Shown: positions 8,031 through 15,217, counted from the stretch's first letter. The stretch is DNA of 21,486 nucleotides from JBBRMQ01 sp038230775 (GCA_038230775.1 JBBRMQ010000048.1:1-21486); one strand, 5' to 3'. The notes: generated by a model not told the origin, from the letters alone. Made by a program: numbers and translations.

Positions 8031-8738
8031 CTAAAACTCGTCGTCCATGTCCCCGCTGCCGCTGCCGCTGCCGCTGCCGGAGCCGCTGCCGGAGCCAATC
8101 TTGCCGGCGCCGCTGCCGGAGCCAATCTTGCCGGCGCCGCTGCCGGAGCCAATCTTGCCGGCGCCGCTGCCGGAGCCGCTGCCGGAGCCAATCTTGCCGG
8201 CGCCGTACGAGGATGAGCCCGTGCTTCCTGTTGACGAGGAACCGCTGCCACTGCCGCTACTCCCGCTCCCGCTGCCGCTCGAGCTGCGGCTGGGCATCAT
8301 GTTCGAGACGCTCTCGCCGATGTTGCTCGCCGTGTCGCGGACCTGCTCGACGACGCGGCTGATGACGCTGCGCGCGGGCTTCGTCGCGGTTGCGACCGCG
8401 GCGGCTGCCGGGGCTGCGATGGCTGCGGCGCGCTTGGCGACCTTCTTCACTTTGCGCTTGGCGACGGCCGCCACTTTGCGCGGGGCCGGCTTTCTGGCGA
8501 CGCGTCGCTTCGCCGTCGAACGCTTCGCCGTGGAGCGTTTCGCCGTGGAACGCTTCGCCGTGGAGCGTTTCTTCGCGCTGCTCTTCTTCGCACTGCGCTT
8601 CCTGGCGCCGCCCTTCTTCGCCGAACTGCGCTTCGCGGAGCTCTTTCGGCTGGCGGGGCGTTTCTTCGAAGAGGACTTGCGGCTGCGCGAGGAGGACTTC
8701 TTGGAACCCTTGGAGGAAGACTTCTTCTTGGCGGCCAT
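8031..8738 (-). CDS. Histone H1-like Lys/Arg/Ser/Ala-rich protein with Gly-Ser repeat tail
   Basis: 235 residues from an ATG at 8738 with a clear Shine-Dalgarno (AAGGAG, about 8 nt upstream). Residues 1-105 are almost only Lys, Arg, Ser and Ala, like the H1 C-terminal tail and bacterial H1-like or AlgP-type DNA-binding proteins, with four KRSTA units in tandem (about 58-77). An Ala-rich bridge and one amphipathic helix (SVISRVVEQVRDTASNIGES, about 124-143) follow. Residues about 150-229 are Gly/Ser with four GAGKIGSGS-type units, and the end is acidic (DMDDEF). The likely role is nucleoid binding and compaction by charge; the Gly/Ser tail is unusual and has no role I recognise. The + strand is also open here (a Pro-Leu repeat), but that is the mirror of the Gly-Ser codons. 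It is divergent from the PBP gene. Confidence 0.85.
   Translation of the reverse strand: MAAKKKSSSKGSKKSSSRSRKSSSKKRPASRKSSAKRSSAKKGGARKRSAKKSSAKKRSTAKRSTAKRSTAKRSTAKRRVARKPAPRKVAAVAKRKVKKVAKRAAAIAAPAAAAVATATKPARSVISRVVEQVRDTASNIGESVSNMMPSRSSSGSGSGSSGSGSGSSSTGSTGSSSYGAGKIGSGSGSGSGAGKIGSGSGAGKIGSGSGAGKIGSGSGSGSGSGSGSGDMDDEF
8091..8208 (-). repeat. 27-bp coding tandem repeat (Gly/Ser/Lys/Ile units)
   Basis: Three identical 27-bp units at 8091-8117, 8118-8144 and 8145-8171 are followed by a 12-bp partial unit and a fourth incomplete copy from 8184. They encode the GAGKIGSGS-type units of the H1-like protein. Perfect identity at the DNA level implies recent duplication or homogenisation, so copy number may vary between strains. 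Confidence 0.9.
8506..8565 (-). repeat. 15-bp coding tandem repeat (KRSTA units)
   Basis: Four 15-bp units (8506-8520, 8521-8535, 8536-8550, 8551-8565) differ by only one or two bases and encode the KRSTA pentapeptides of the H1-like protein. The differences include synonymous changes (CGC/CGT on the + strand), so the peptide is kept while the DNA drifts slightly. Thr and Ser in the unit are plausible kinase targets, as in H1 tails. Confidence 0.9.
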
Positions 8739-8814
8739 ACGGTTTCTCCTTATGCAAAACGGAAATGATGGCAGTTGCGTTGCTTGATCGTGTGGACAGG
8801 TAATTTAGTCGAAC

Positions 8815-10980
8815 ATGTTGAGATTGTCACGCGTGCGCATTCCGCGATGGGCGGTGGTCCTCGCGGTCGCGATTTTCATCGCCGGCGAAGCGTTCGCGGT
8901 CTATCTCTACCTCCTGAATCGGCGCATGACCCGCGAGCTCGTGGAGCACACCTGGCGCCAGCCGACGATCCTCATGTCCGGCGCGCGGGACGCGCCGGTG
9001 CGGATCACTGCGCTTTACGGCGCCGACTGGCGCGTCATTCAGCCCGTCAACCTTCGCGCGCTTCCGGATTACGTCGGCAACGCATTCATCGCCGCTGAGG
9101 ACGTCCGCTTCCGCCATCACCTCGGCATCGATCCGATCGGTATCGCGCGCGCGCTCGTCACCGACATCCGCAGCGGCGGCATCGCCCAGGGCGGAAGCAC
9201 CATCGACCAGCAGATCGTGAAGGCACGCTACCTGTCTCAGGAGCGTACGTGGCGCCGCAAGATCGTGGAGATCTTTCTCGCCGTCCTGCTGGATGCGCGT
9301 CTGCCGAAGGACGAAATCCTCGAGATCTACATCAACGACGTCTACCTCGGCCACAGCGGAGGGAAGCCGGTTCTCGGAGTGGATGAGGCGTCCCGCCTCT
9401 ACCTGAACAAGCTGGCGGGCTCGTTGCGACTCGATGAAGCGGCGACGCTGGCGAGCATCGTCCGCGCGCCCAATCGCGACAATCCGTGGAAGCGTCCGGA
9501 AACGGTGCGCGCGCGCCGCGACGCCGTGCTGGCGGTCATGGAGAAGCACGGCTGGATCACCGAGGCCGAGCTTCGGGAGGCGACCTCACGCGACGTGCGG
9601 TTCGTCGGCGGCTCGCTGCCGGAGTCGCCGTATCCGTTTTATCTCCGGGCGCTTCGTTCCGAAATGGTGGCGCGGATCGGAGTGAGACCGGTGATTGAAG
9701 GCGGCCTGACGATCCTCTGCGAGATGGATCCGGTCGCGCAGCGAAGCGCCGAGCGCGTCGCATCGCGGGCTCCGGCGCAGCTGCAGTCCCGCTATTCATG
9801 GATCGCCGCGTCGGCGGCGCGCGATCCGCTGCAGGTGGCGATCCTCTCCGTCGATCCGCGCAACGGCGGCGTTCGCGCGCTCGTCGGCGGGTCGAACTAC
9901 GATCTCTCACCCTTCGACCGTACGTCCAACATGCGCCGCCAGCCCGGGTCCGCGTTCAAGACCTTTGCGTATCTCGCGGCGATCGCATCGAAGCGTGCAA
10001 CAGCGGCGTCGCTTCTTCTCGACGAGCCCGTGAGCATCGATGTGGAGGGCGAGAAGCAGCCGTGGCAGCCGCACAACTACGACGAGCGCTACCGCGGCCG
10101 CGTGAGCTTGCGCGACGCATTCGAGAAATCGCTCAACGTGCCGACGGTCCGCCTCACGCAGCAGGTGGGGCTCAGACGCGTCATCGACACGGCGAAGGAT
10201 TTCGGCTTCGAGGAAAAGTTCGCAAACATCCCCGCTCTTCCGTTAGGCGTAACGGAGGTGACGATGCGCGAGCTGACCGCGGCCTACACGGTCTTTCCGA
10301 ATCTCGGTACGCGCGTCGAGCCGTACCTCGTCACCTCGGTCCGCGATGCGCGCGGACGCCTCCTCTACGAGCACGACGTCGAGAAGAAGGAGGTGGCGAA
10401 ACCGGATGCGGTGTACGTGATGCACACCCTGCTGCGCGGCGTGGTGCAGCGCGGTACGGCTTCGCGGTTGAAGCGATACGGACTGAATTACGTCGCCGGC
10501 AAGACCGGCACCACGAACGACTATCGTGACGCGTGGTTCGTCGGCTACACCGCCGACATGGTCTCCAGCGTCTGGGTTGGTTTCGATCACGGGTCGCCGC
10601 TGCGGCTGTCGTCGGGCGAGGCCGCGATCCCGATCTGGGGCGCCTACATGAGCGCTTTTCCGCATTCGCGCGCCGAGCCGAAGCCTCCCTCCGGCGTGAC
10701 GCTTCGCGACATCGACCCCGAAAGCGGGATGCTCTGGCAGGACGGCTGTCCCGGCCCGTGGCGCGAGGTGTTTCTCGACGGCACCGCGCCGACGCATCAC
10801 TGCCCGCGCGGTGTCATCGGCAACATCATGCGTAAGATCTTCTTCGACAAAGAGCACTTCGACGAGCCGGCCGCCATCACGTATGACCAGTTCCGCCGCT
10901 GGGCGAATGAGGTCGATCGGGAACGGCGGGGTGTGGAAAGTGTCATCTCACGGTTCAAGAGGATCTTTGGAAAGGACTGA
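8815..10980 (+). CDS. Class A penicillin-binding protein (glycosyltransferase/transpeptidase)
   Basis: 721 residues, bifunctional peptidoglycan synthase. A short cytoplasmic start and one membrane anchor (about 8-33) precede a GT51 glycosyltransferase domain: AAEDVRFRHH (catalytic E95), GGSTIDQQIVK, RRKIVEI, and EILEIYINDVYLG. The transpeptidase domain has SAFK (nucleophile S379, K382), SLN (439-441) and KTGT (563-566), all intact, so it should be penicillin-sensitive and active. The Cys-containing end (DGCPGPWREVF, THHC) and overall layout are closer to PBP1b/1c-like enzymes than to E. coli PBP1a; I do not assign a symbol. It acts outside the inner membrane in cell-wall synthesis. The ATG at 8815 has a poor Shine-Dalgarno. 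The last codons (Gly-Lys-Asp-stop) are written by the first unit of hairpin B. Confidence 0.95.
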   Translation: MLRLSRVRIPRWAVVLAVAIFIAGEAFAVYLYLLNRRMTRELVEHTWRQPTILMSGARDAPVRITALYGADWRVIQPVNLRALPDYVGNAFIAAEDVRFRHHLGIDPIGIARALVTDIRSGGIAQGGSTIDQQIVKARYLSQERTWRRKIVEIFLAVLLDARLPKDEILEIYINDVYLGHSGGKPVLGVDEASRLYLNKLAGSLRLDEAATLASIVRAPNRDNPWKRPETVRARRDAVLAVMEKHGWITEAELREATSRDVRFVGGSLPESPYPFYLRALRSEMVARIGVRPVIEGGLTILCEMDPVAQRSAERVASRAPAQLQSRYSWIAASAARDPLQVAILSVDPRNGGVRALVGGSNYDLSPFDRTSNMRRQPGSAFKTFAYLAAIASKRATAASLLLDEPVSIDVEGEKQPWQPHNYDERYRGRVSLRDAFEKSLNVPTVRLTQQVGLRRVIDTAKDFGFEEKFANIPALPLGVTEVTMRELTAAYTVFPNLGTRVEPYLVTSVRDARGRLLYEHDVEKKEVAKPDAVYVMHTLLRGVVQRGTASRLKRYGLNYVAGKTGTTNDYRDAWFVGYTADMVSSVWVGFDHGSPLRLSSGEAAIPIWGAYMSAFPHSRAEPKPPSGVTLRDIDPESGMLWQDGCPGPWREVFLDGTAPTHHCPRGVIGNIMRKIFFDKEHFDEPAAITYDQFRRWANEVDRERRGVESVISRFKRIFGKD

Positions 10981-11047
10981 GGACTGAGGGCTGAGGACTG
11001 AGCTTGGGCGGGGCGTACCTCAGTCCTCATGCCCCAGTCCTCAGTCC
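10974..11047. repeat. Heptamer-built hairpin B overlapping the PBP stop codon
   Basis: Left arm: GGACTGA, GGACTGA, GGGCTGA, GGACTGA (10974-11001). Right arm: TCAGTCC, TCATGCC, CCAGTCC, TCAGTCC (11020-11047). The spacer is 18 nt. The first unit contains the PBP stop TGA (10978-10980), so the element begins inside the reading frame. In both arms the second unit from the loop is the degenerate one. It ends 6 bp before the -35 of the next gene and may insulate the two transcription units. Confidence 0.9.
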
Positions 11048-11053
11048 TTTCCG

Positions 11054-11082
11054 TTGACATGACGCTTGCCAGACCGTAAATT
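11054..11082 (+). promoter_or_regulatory. Sigma70-type promoter of the SAM-regulated methionine gene
   Basis: A perfect -35 (TTGACA, 11054-11059), a 17-bp spacer and a -10 of TAAATT (11077-11082, four of six consensus bases) predict a start near 11089. That is just where the first stem of the aptamer begins, so promoter and riboswitch support each other. Confidence 0.75.
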
Positions 11083-11086
11083 GGAA

Positions 11087-11140
11087 GCGCTGGACTGATT
11101 TGGGGGCCGCTTGCAACCAGCTTAAAAAAAGCTAAATCGC
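11087..11140 (+). ncRNA. SAM-II-like riboswitch aptamer
   Basis: A 5-bp first stem (GCTGG at 11089-11093 with CCAGC at 11117-11121) encloses TGATTT and TTGCAA, and an A-rich bridge ends in AGCTAAA (11130-11136). The order TGATTT, TTGCAA, AGCTAAA matches my memory of the conserved core of the SAM-II (metA) aptamer and the related SAM-V class, an H-type pseudoknot binding S-adenosylmethionine. GCTT (11109-11112) can pair with AAGC (11129-11132) as the pseudoknot stem. It lies upstream of a methionine/one-carbon gene, which is the expected target. SAM-II versus SAM-V cannot be settled by eye. Confidence 0.82.
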
Positions 11141-11164
11141 CGCTGATCGAATTCGCTTTTTCGT

Positions 11165-11200
11165 GAGGCCCCACGTCATCCGGCGTGGGGCTTCTTTTTT
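11165..11200 (+). terminator. Intrinsic terminator in the riboswitch leader
   Basis: GCCCCACG (11168-11175) and CGTGGGGC (11184-11191) form a perfect 8-bp stem, extendable by about three pairs outward, with an 8-nt loop and then TTCTTTTTT (11192-11200). The start codon follows the T-run directly at 11201, so this is a leader attenuator, not a gene-end terminator. The GTGGGG in the 3' arm is the only Shine-Dalgarno-like sequence for the gene, so the hairpin would also block translation. GGGGCC inside the aptamer (11103-11108) can pair with GGCCCC (11167-11172) as an antiterminator. Confidence 0.88.
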
Positions 11201-13063
11201 ATGCAGGATTTCGTACAAGCAATCGCCGACGAGCACGTCTACCTCTTTGATGGGGCGATGGGGACGATGCTCTATGCCAAAGGTGTCTTCATCAACAAGT
11301 GCTACGACGAGCTGAATCTCCGCAGCCCGGAGATCGTGCTCGAGGTTCACAAGCAGTACGTCCGCGCGGGCGCCGAGATTCTCGAGACGAACACCTACGG
11401 CGCCAATCGCGTGAAGCTGCGCACGTTCGGCATCGAGGATGAGCTGCGCGACATCAATACGGCAGCGGTGGAGATTGCGCGAAAGGCCGCCGGCGACGCG
11501 GTCTATGTCGCCGGTGCGATCGGGCCGCTCGGCATCCGCATCGAGCCGTATGGACCGACCGCGCTCGATGAGGCGCGCGAGTTCTTCCGCGAACAGGCCA
11601 CCGCACTTCGCGATGCCGGCGTCGATCTGTTCATCATCGAGACGATGTCGAACATCGCCGAGACCGAGCAGGCGATCGCCGCCATCCACGACATCTGCTC
11701 GATCCCCATCGTCGCGCAGATGACGATCGGCAACGACTGCCGCACCGTCTTCGGCGACACCGCGACGACCATCGCCGAGCACCTCGACCGGGCCGGCGCC
11801 GATGTCATCGGCCTCAATTGCTCCGTCGGCCCGGACGTGATGCTCGACGCGATCGAGCTGATCAGCGCCGTCACCGCGAAGAAGATCTCGTGTCAGCCGA
11901 ACGCTGGTTTGCCGCGCGAGGTGAATGGACGCCAGATGTACATGGCGTCACCCGACTACATGGCGAAGTACGCCAAGCGCCTGATCCACAAAGGCGTCAA
12001 GTTCCTCGGCGGCTGCTGCGGTACCACGCCGGAGCACATCAAGGTGATGGCCGACGCCGTCCGGCCGCTGTCGCCGCGCCGCTCGTTCGTCATCATCGAG
12101 CGCGACACGAAAGGCGAGACGCCGCGCGGACAGGAGCCGGCCCCGCTGGCGACCCGCTCGAACTGGGGAAAAAAGCTCGCCAGCGGCGAGTTCGTCACCA
12201 CGATCGAGATCACGCCGCCGAAAGGACCGAACCCGGACGCGATGATCAAGTCCGTGCGGACGATCAAGGATGCGGGCGTCGACGCGGTCAACGTTCCCGA
12301 CGGCCCGCGCGCGCAGAACCGCATGGGGGCGATCGCCGTCGCAACTCTTCTCCAGCAGCACGCCGGCATCGAGCCCGTCCTCCACTACTGCTGCCGCGAT
12401 CGCAACCTCCTCGGCATGCACTCCGATCTTCTCGGCTGCGCCGCGCTGGGGATTCGCAATCTCCTGCTCATCACCGGCGATCCCCCGAAGATGGGGCCGT
12501 ACCCCGACGCGACGGCAGTCTTCGACATCGATTCGATCGGTCTGACGAACATGGCCAGCCTCATGAACCACGGCCTGGACCTCGGCGGCAATCCGTTCGG
12601 CGAGCCGACGAAGTTCACGATCGGCGTCGGAGTCAATCCGGGACATCTCGATCTCGATTACGAGCTCAAGCGACTGGACTGGAAAGTCAAAGCAGGCGCC
12701 GAGTACGCGATCACGCAGCCGGTATTCGACGTTGCAGTCCTCGAGCGCTTCCTGAAGCGCATCGAGCACATGAAACTGCCGATCGTGCCCGGCATCTGGC
12801 CGCTCCTGTCGTATCGCAACGCACAGTTCATGAACAACGAAGTCCCGGGCGTGTCGGTGCCGGACGACGTCATGGAACGGATGCGCATCGCCAGTGAGAA
12901 GAGCAAGGAGCACGGCCTCCGCGAAGGCGTGACGATCGCACGCGAGACGCTGGAGCGCGTGCGCGATCACGTCGCCGGCGTGCAGGTCTCGGCGCCGTTA
13001 GGCCGGGTCGATCTCGCGCTGCAGGTGTTCGAGGGACTGGTTCAGAAGCGCGTCACGGCGTGA
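11201..13063 (+). CDS. Bifunctional homocysteine S-methyltransferase / methylenetetrahydrofolate reductase
   Basis: 620 residues with two enzymes in one chain. Residues about 1-295 are a homocysteine S-methyltransferase barrel: FDGAMGTML, EILETNTYGAN, and zinc-binding Cys at NCSVGP (C207) and GGCCGT (C272, C273). Residues about 320-610 are a methylenetetrahydrofolate reductase domain (TTIEITPPKGPN, LLLITGDPPKMGPYPDA, AGAEYAITQPVFD, PIVPGIWPL), which makes 5-methyl-THF with FAD. The order matches the fused protein known in Bacillus as YitJ, which is also SAM-riboswitch controlled there, though by a different class. The cobalamin-binding part of MetH is absent. The ATG sits right at the end of the leader terminator. 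It is monocistronic, and a hairpin closes its 3' end. Confidence 0.95.
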   Translation: MQDFVQAIADEHVYLFDGAMGTMLYAKGVFINKCYDELNLRSPEIVLEVHKQYVRAGAEILETNTYGANRVKLRTFGIEDELRDINTAAVEIARKAAGDAVYVAGAIGPLGIRIEPYGPTALDEAREFFREQATALRDAGVDLFIIETMSNIAETEQAIAAIHDICSIPIVAQMTIGNDCRTVFGDTATTIAEHLDRAGADVIGLNCSVGPDVMLDAIELISAVTAKKISCQPNAGLPREVNGRQMYMASPDYMAKYAKRLIHKGVKFLGGCCGTTPEHIKVMADAVRPLSPRRSFVIIERDTKGETPRGQEPAPLATRSNWGKKLASGEFVTTIEITPPKGPNPDAMIKSVRTIKDAGVDAVNVPDGPRAQNRMGAIAVATLLQQHAGIEPVLHYCCRDRNLLGMHSDLLGCAALGIRNLLLITGDPPKMGPYPDATAVFDIDSIGLTNMASLMNHGLDLGGNPFGEPTKFTIGVGVNPGHLDLDYELKRLDWKVKAGAEYAITQPVFDVAVLERFLKRIEHMKLPIVPGIWPLLSYRNAQFMNNEVPGVSVPDDVMERMRIASEKSKEHGLREGVTIARETLERVRDHVAGVQVSAPLGRVDLALQVFEGLVQKRVTA

Positions 13064-13068
13064 CGCGC

Positions 13069-13135
13069 GTTGTCGGTTGTCGGTTGTCAGTTGGCCCGTG
13101 CCGTCTCTGACAACCGATCACCGACAACCGACAAC
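13069..13135. repeat. Heptamer-built hairpin C between convergent genes
   Basis: Left arm: GTTGTCG, GTTGTCG, GTTGTCA, GTTGGCC (13069-13096). Right arm: TGACAAC, CGATCAC, CGACAAC, CGACAAC (13108-13135). The spacer is 11 nt. Flanking bases extend the dyad (TGACGCGCG on the left, CGCGTCGCGTCA on the right), so it reaches from the stop TGA of the + gene (13061-13063) to the stop TCA of the minus gene (13144-13146). The unit is the same as in hairpin F 7 kb away. Confidence 0.9.
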
Positions 13136-13143
13136 GCGTCGCG

Positions 13144-14250
13144 TCAGCGACGCAGAATGACCGCAATCGATACGTCGTCTTCCGGCGGTTGGCCGCCGGT
13201 GAACAGGCGCAGCTCGTCGGTGAACGACTGGACCAGCGTCGCGGCGGACGCTCGTGGACTCCAGCCTACGATCGCTTCCACGAATGCGTCGCCGAACTCG
13301 CGGCCGTTGCCGTTGCGCGCTTCGGTCAGGCCGTCGGAGTGGAAGAGGAGCCGCTCTCCCGTCAGGAGCGTTCCGCGGTGTTCACGCCACACCAGTCCAT
13401 TCTTGATGCCGAGGGGGTAGGAGCCCGAGCCGATGCGCTCGGTGACTTTGCCTTCCGCACTGATGCGCAGTACCGGGGGATGCCCGGCGGTCGTAGCGCT
13501 GAACTCGCCCGACGGCGACAGCAGCAGGTAGCAGCAGGCGAAGAACGAGCGCGGTCCGCCGGTGCGACACAGAATCCGGTTGAGCGATGCGATCACCGCC
13601 GCCGGCGAAGCGTCGACATCGAGCTGCGTCCGAAACGCAGCATGGGCGACCGCCATTACGAGCCCGGCCGCCATTCCGTGTCCGGAAGCGTCGCCGAAGA
13701 AGATCGCGATGCGGCCGTCCGGCAGCGGAACGAAATCGTAGATGTCGCCGCCGACCGTGTTCGCGATCTCGTAATGCGACGCGATCTCGAACTGCTCCGT
13801 CTGCGGAGGGTTCTGCGGAATGAGCCCCGCCTGCAGGTCGCGGGCGAGCTCCAGCTCATCACGGAACTTGATCTTGTCGATGAGCTCCATCGACAGGAGC
13901 AGTGTCAGCATCAGGAACGCCGAGACGACCTCGACGAAGGTCCAGAACGGCGGATGCCTCATCTGGCCGAAGATCGAGGCCAGACAAACGAAGAAGGCCA
14001 GCCACGACATGACGAACAGGACGCGGCGATGAGGCGCGAGTCGCTTCGCCAGACCGAAGAGGATTGCGCTGGACATCCGGACGAAGCGCCGGATGCGGCC
14101 GGGCTCGTGCTCGATCGACTCGAAGTGATCCGCGATCAGGACCTTCCTCGTCGCGGGCCATTCGTGTTGATAGAGGTTCGTCACGTCGCTCGTCTTGAGC
14201 GAGTCGATGGTGTTGCGGCCGAGCTCGACCCAGTCGCGGAAATGCGCCAT
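13144..14250 (-). CDS. Membrane RsbU/SpoIIE-type PP2C phosphatase
   Basis: 368 residues from the ATG at 14250. A soluble N-terminal part (1-70) is followed by two transmembrane helices (about 77-95 and 103-121), a coiled linker (KIKFRDELELARDLQAGLIP, about 126-145, typical of the RsbU entry helix) and a SpoIIE-like phosphatase domain: GGDIYDF (D169), FGDASGHGM (D187), TAGHPP, HSDGLTEARN, and DDVSIAV at the end. Such enzymes dephosphorylate Ser on anti-anti-sigma factors in partner-switching stress responses; no such partner is encoded nearby. The frame is open to 14325, but those extra 25 codons are made of hairpin D units and would be an artefact. The Shine-Dalgarno before 14250 is weak, so the start is moderately sure. 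Confidence 0.9.
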   Translation of the reverse strand: MAHFRDWVELGRNTIDSLKTSDVTNLYQHEWPATRKVLIADHFESIEHEPGRIRRFVRMSSAILFGLAKRLAPHRRVLFVMSWLAFFVCLASIFGQMRHPPFWTFVEVVSAFLMLTLLLSMELIDKIKFRDELELARDLQAGLIPQNPPQTEQFEIASHYEIANTVGGDIYDFVPLPDGRIAIFFGDASGHGMAAGLVMAVAHAAFRTQLDVDASPAAVIASLNRILCRTGGPRSFFACCYLLLSPSGEFSATTAGHPPVLRISAEGKVTERIGSGSYPLGIKNGLVWREHRGTLLTGERLLFHSDGLTEARNGNGREFGDAFVEAIVGWSPRASAATLVQSFTDELRLFTGGQPPEDDVSIAVILRR

Positions 14251-14257
14251 TGTCTTT

Positions 14258-14322
14258 GCGGGTCGCGAGTCGCAGGTCGTGGATCGGAAAAGCCGACCAG
14301 CGACCAGCGACCACCGACTTGC
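14258..14322. repeat. Heptamer-built hairpin D between co-directional genes
   Basis: Left arm: GCGGGTC, GCGAGTC, GCAGGTC, GTGGATC (14258-14285). Right arm: GACCAGC, GACCAGC, GACCACC, GACTTGC (14295-14322). The 9-nt spacer is GGAAAAGCC. It fills the gap between the RsbU-like gene and the upstream minus-strand gene, starting 7 bp from the ATG of the former, so a transcript crossing it would carry the hairpin just before its start codon. Confidence 0.88.
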
Positions 14323-14329
14323 CAATCTA

Positions 14330-14752
14330 CTACGTGCCGCGCTTGCGAGAGTTCACGGGGCGGAGGTGTTCCAGGAGAAATTGACGCGTTTCCTGTTTGG
14401 GGTAGAGGACGCGACGGTTCTGGTCGACCAGCCGGAATTGCACGATGAAGCGCTCGAAGTCGGGGTATTCACCGGCGAGACGGTCGTAATAATCGGGAAG
14501 CGACTCCTCGTCCCAATAGAGGGCGTCGTAGCGCCATACGCGGTCGAGATCCGTGGCAACGATGATCGCGCGCCGCAGCCTGTTGCGCGCTTCGCCCAGG
14601 GGCATGGTCTCTACCGAAGAGATGGCGTTCTCGAGTACCGCCTCGAACTTCGCGCGATCGTTTGCCGCCGCCGCCGAGTACAGAAGCCGGTCCACGTCCC
14701 GCACGCGAAGGGTCGCGGCGAGCAGGAAATAGAAGAGTGTGGCCCGGATCAA
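14330..14752 (-). CDS. Small membrane-anchored or secreted protein of unknown function
   Basis: 140 residues from a TTG at 14752, six bases after the stop of the upstream gene. The start has a hydrophobic stretch (ATLFYFLLAATL), a signal peptide or anchor, then a mostly helical polar domain with many Arg/Glu/Asp and aromatic residues (RYDALYWDEESLPDYYDRL, FERFIVQFRLVD). I recognise no family. TTG is the only plausible start I see before the hydrophobic segment. Its tight spacing to the gene at 14759-15217 implies one transcript for both, which ends at or crosses hairpin D. Confidence 0.6.
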   Translation of the reverse strand: MIRATLFYFLLAATLRVRDVDRLLYSAAAANDRAKFEAVLENAISSVETMPLGEARNRLRRAIIVATDLDRVWRYDALYWDEESLPDYYDRLAGEYPDFERFIVQFRLVDQNRRVLYPKQETRQFLLEHLRPVNSRKRGT

Positions 14753-14758
14753 CCGCGG

Positions 14759-15217
14759 TTACTGCTTGGTCGCGCGCCTCGCACCCTGGGCGCCGAGGAC
14801 GCGGGCGGTCTCGATCAGCTCCTGAATGGTGGTCTGATCTTTACCACTCGCCTGAAGCAGGTAGATTCGGATCGCGCTGCCGACGGGGATCAGCGAGTTG
14901 GCAGGGTCGGCGTAGAACTTCTCGAGACCGGAAACGAGCTCGAAACCGCTGACTTTGCCGGCGGTTGCAGACTGCTGTTCCGTGCGCATGGCAAGCTGGG
15001 CGCAGGGTGAGTTGGGTCCGGAAGCGATGTCGATCTTGTTGAGCGCGTCGAGGTAACCCTGGGAGTAGCCGATCGACCAGAAGAGTTTTTCGGTACTGCT
15101 GAGGCGCATCCAGTCTTCGCCGTTCGACGGCGGAGTGATTTCAGGCGTCGCGGTGCGGTCGGCAGCAAGTGCCGTCGTAGCGAGAAACAGCAGGGCAACT
15201 CCGACGAGTTTTTTCAT
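14759..15217 (-). CDS. Secreted small protein of unknown function
   Basis: 152 residues from the ATG at 15217, preceded by a good Shine-Dalgarno (GGAGAAGG). The frame is open to 15403, but that overlaps the divergent oxidoreductase, and the signal peptide begins at 15217 (MKKLVGVALLFLATTALA). The mature part is helical with WSIGYSQGYLDAL, a single Cys (NSPCAQL), and a C-terminal helix ending in basic residues. The GYxxGYxDA pattern near a Cys vaguely recalls Rap1a/Tai-like periplasmic proteins, but the match is too weak to name. It is likely periplasmic and transcribed with the next small gene. Confidence 0.78.
   Translation of the reverse strand: MKKLVGVALLFLATTALAADRTATPEITPPSNGEDWMRLSSTEKLFWSIGYSQGYLDALNKIDIASGPNSPCAQLAMRTEQQSATAGKVSGFELVSGLEKFYADPANSLIPVGSAIRIYLLQASGKDQTTIQELIETARVLGAQGARRATKQ

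Noticed and set aside
8047..8787. Long + strand reading frame with Pro-Leu-Pro-Glu repeats
   Set aside because: It is the antisense image of the Gly-Ser/Lys-rich H1-like gene. The minus frame has a proper Shine-Dalgarno, H1-like composition and sensible ends; the + frame has no ribosome site.
8775..8806. Promoter for the PBP gene (TTGCGT or TTGCTT with TAATTT)
   Set aside because: The spacers are 20 and 15 bp, both outside the normal range, and neither box is close to consensus.
11948..12970. Long minus-strand open frame inside the methyltransferase-MTHFR gene
   Set aside because: It is an Arg/His/Asp-rich shadow typical of the antisense of a high-GC gene; no domain or signal is visible, and the sense gene is certain.
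13069..13135. CRISPR-like array or tRNA-like structure at the repeat-rich gaps
   Set aside because: Units are 7-8 nt, contiguous without spacers and inverted across a centre. No 20-40 nt repeats and no tRNA arms or T-loop sequence were found.
13189..14448. 419-codon + strand frame opposite the RsbU-like gene
   Set aside because: Its composition is antisense noise (Arg/Glu/Gln-rich) with no motif, whereas the minus frame has complete SpoIIE-type phosphatase motifs.
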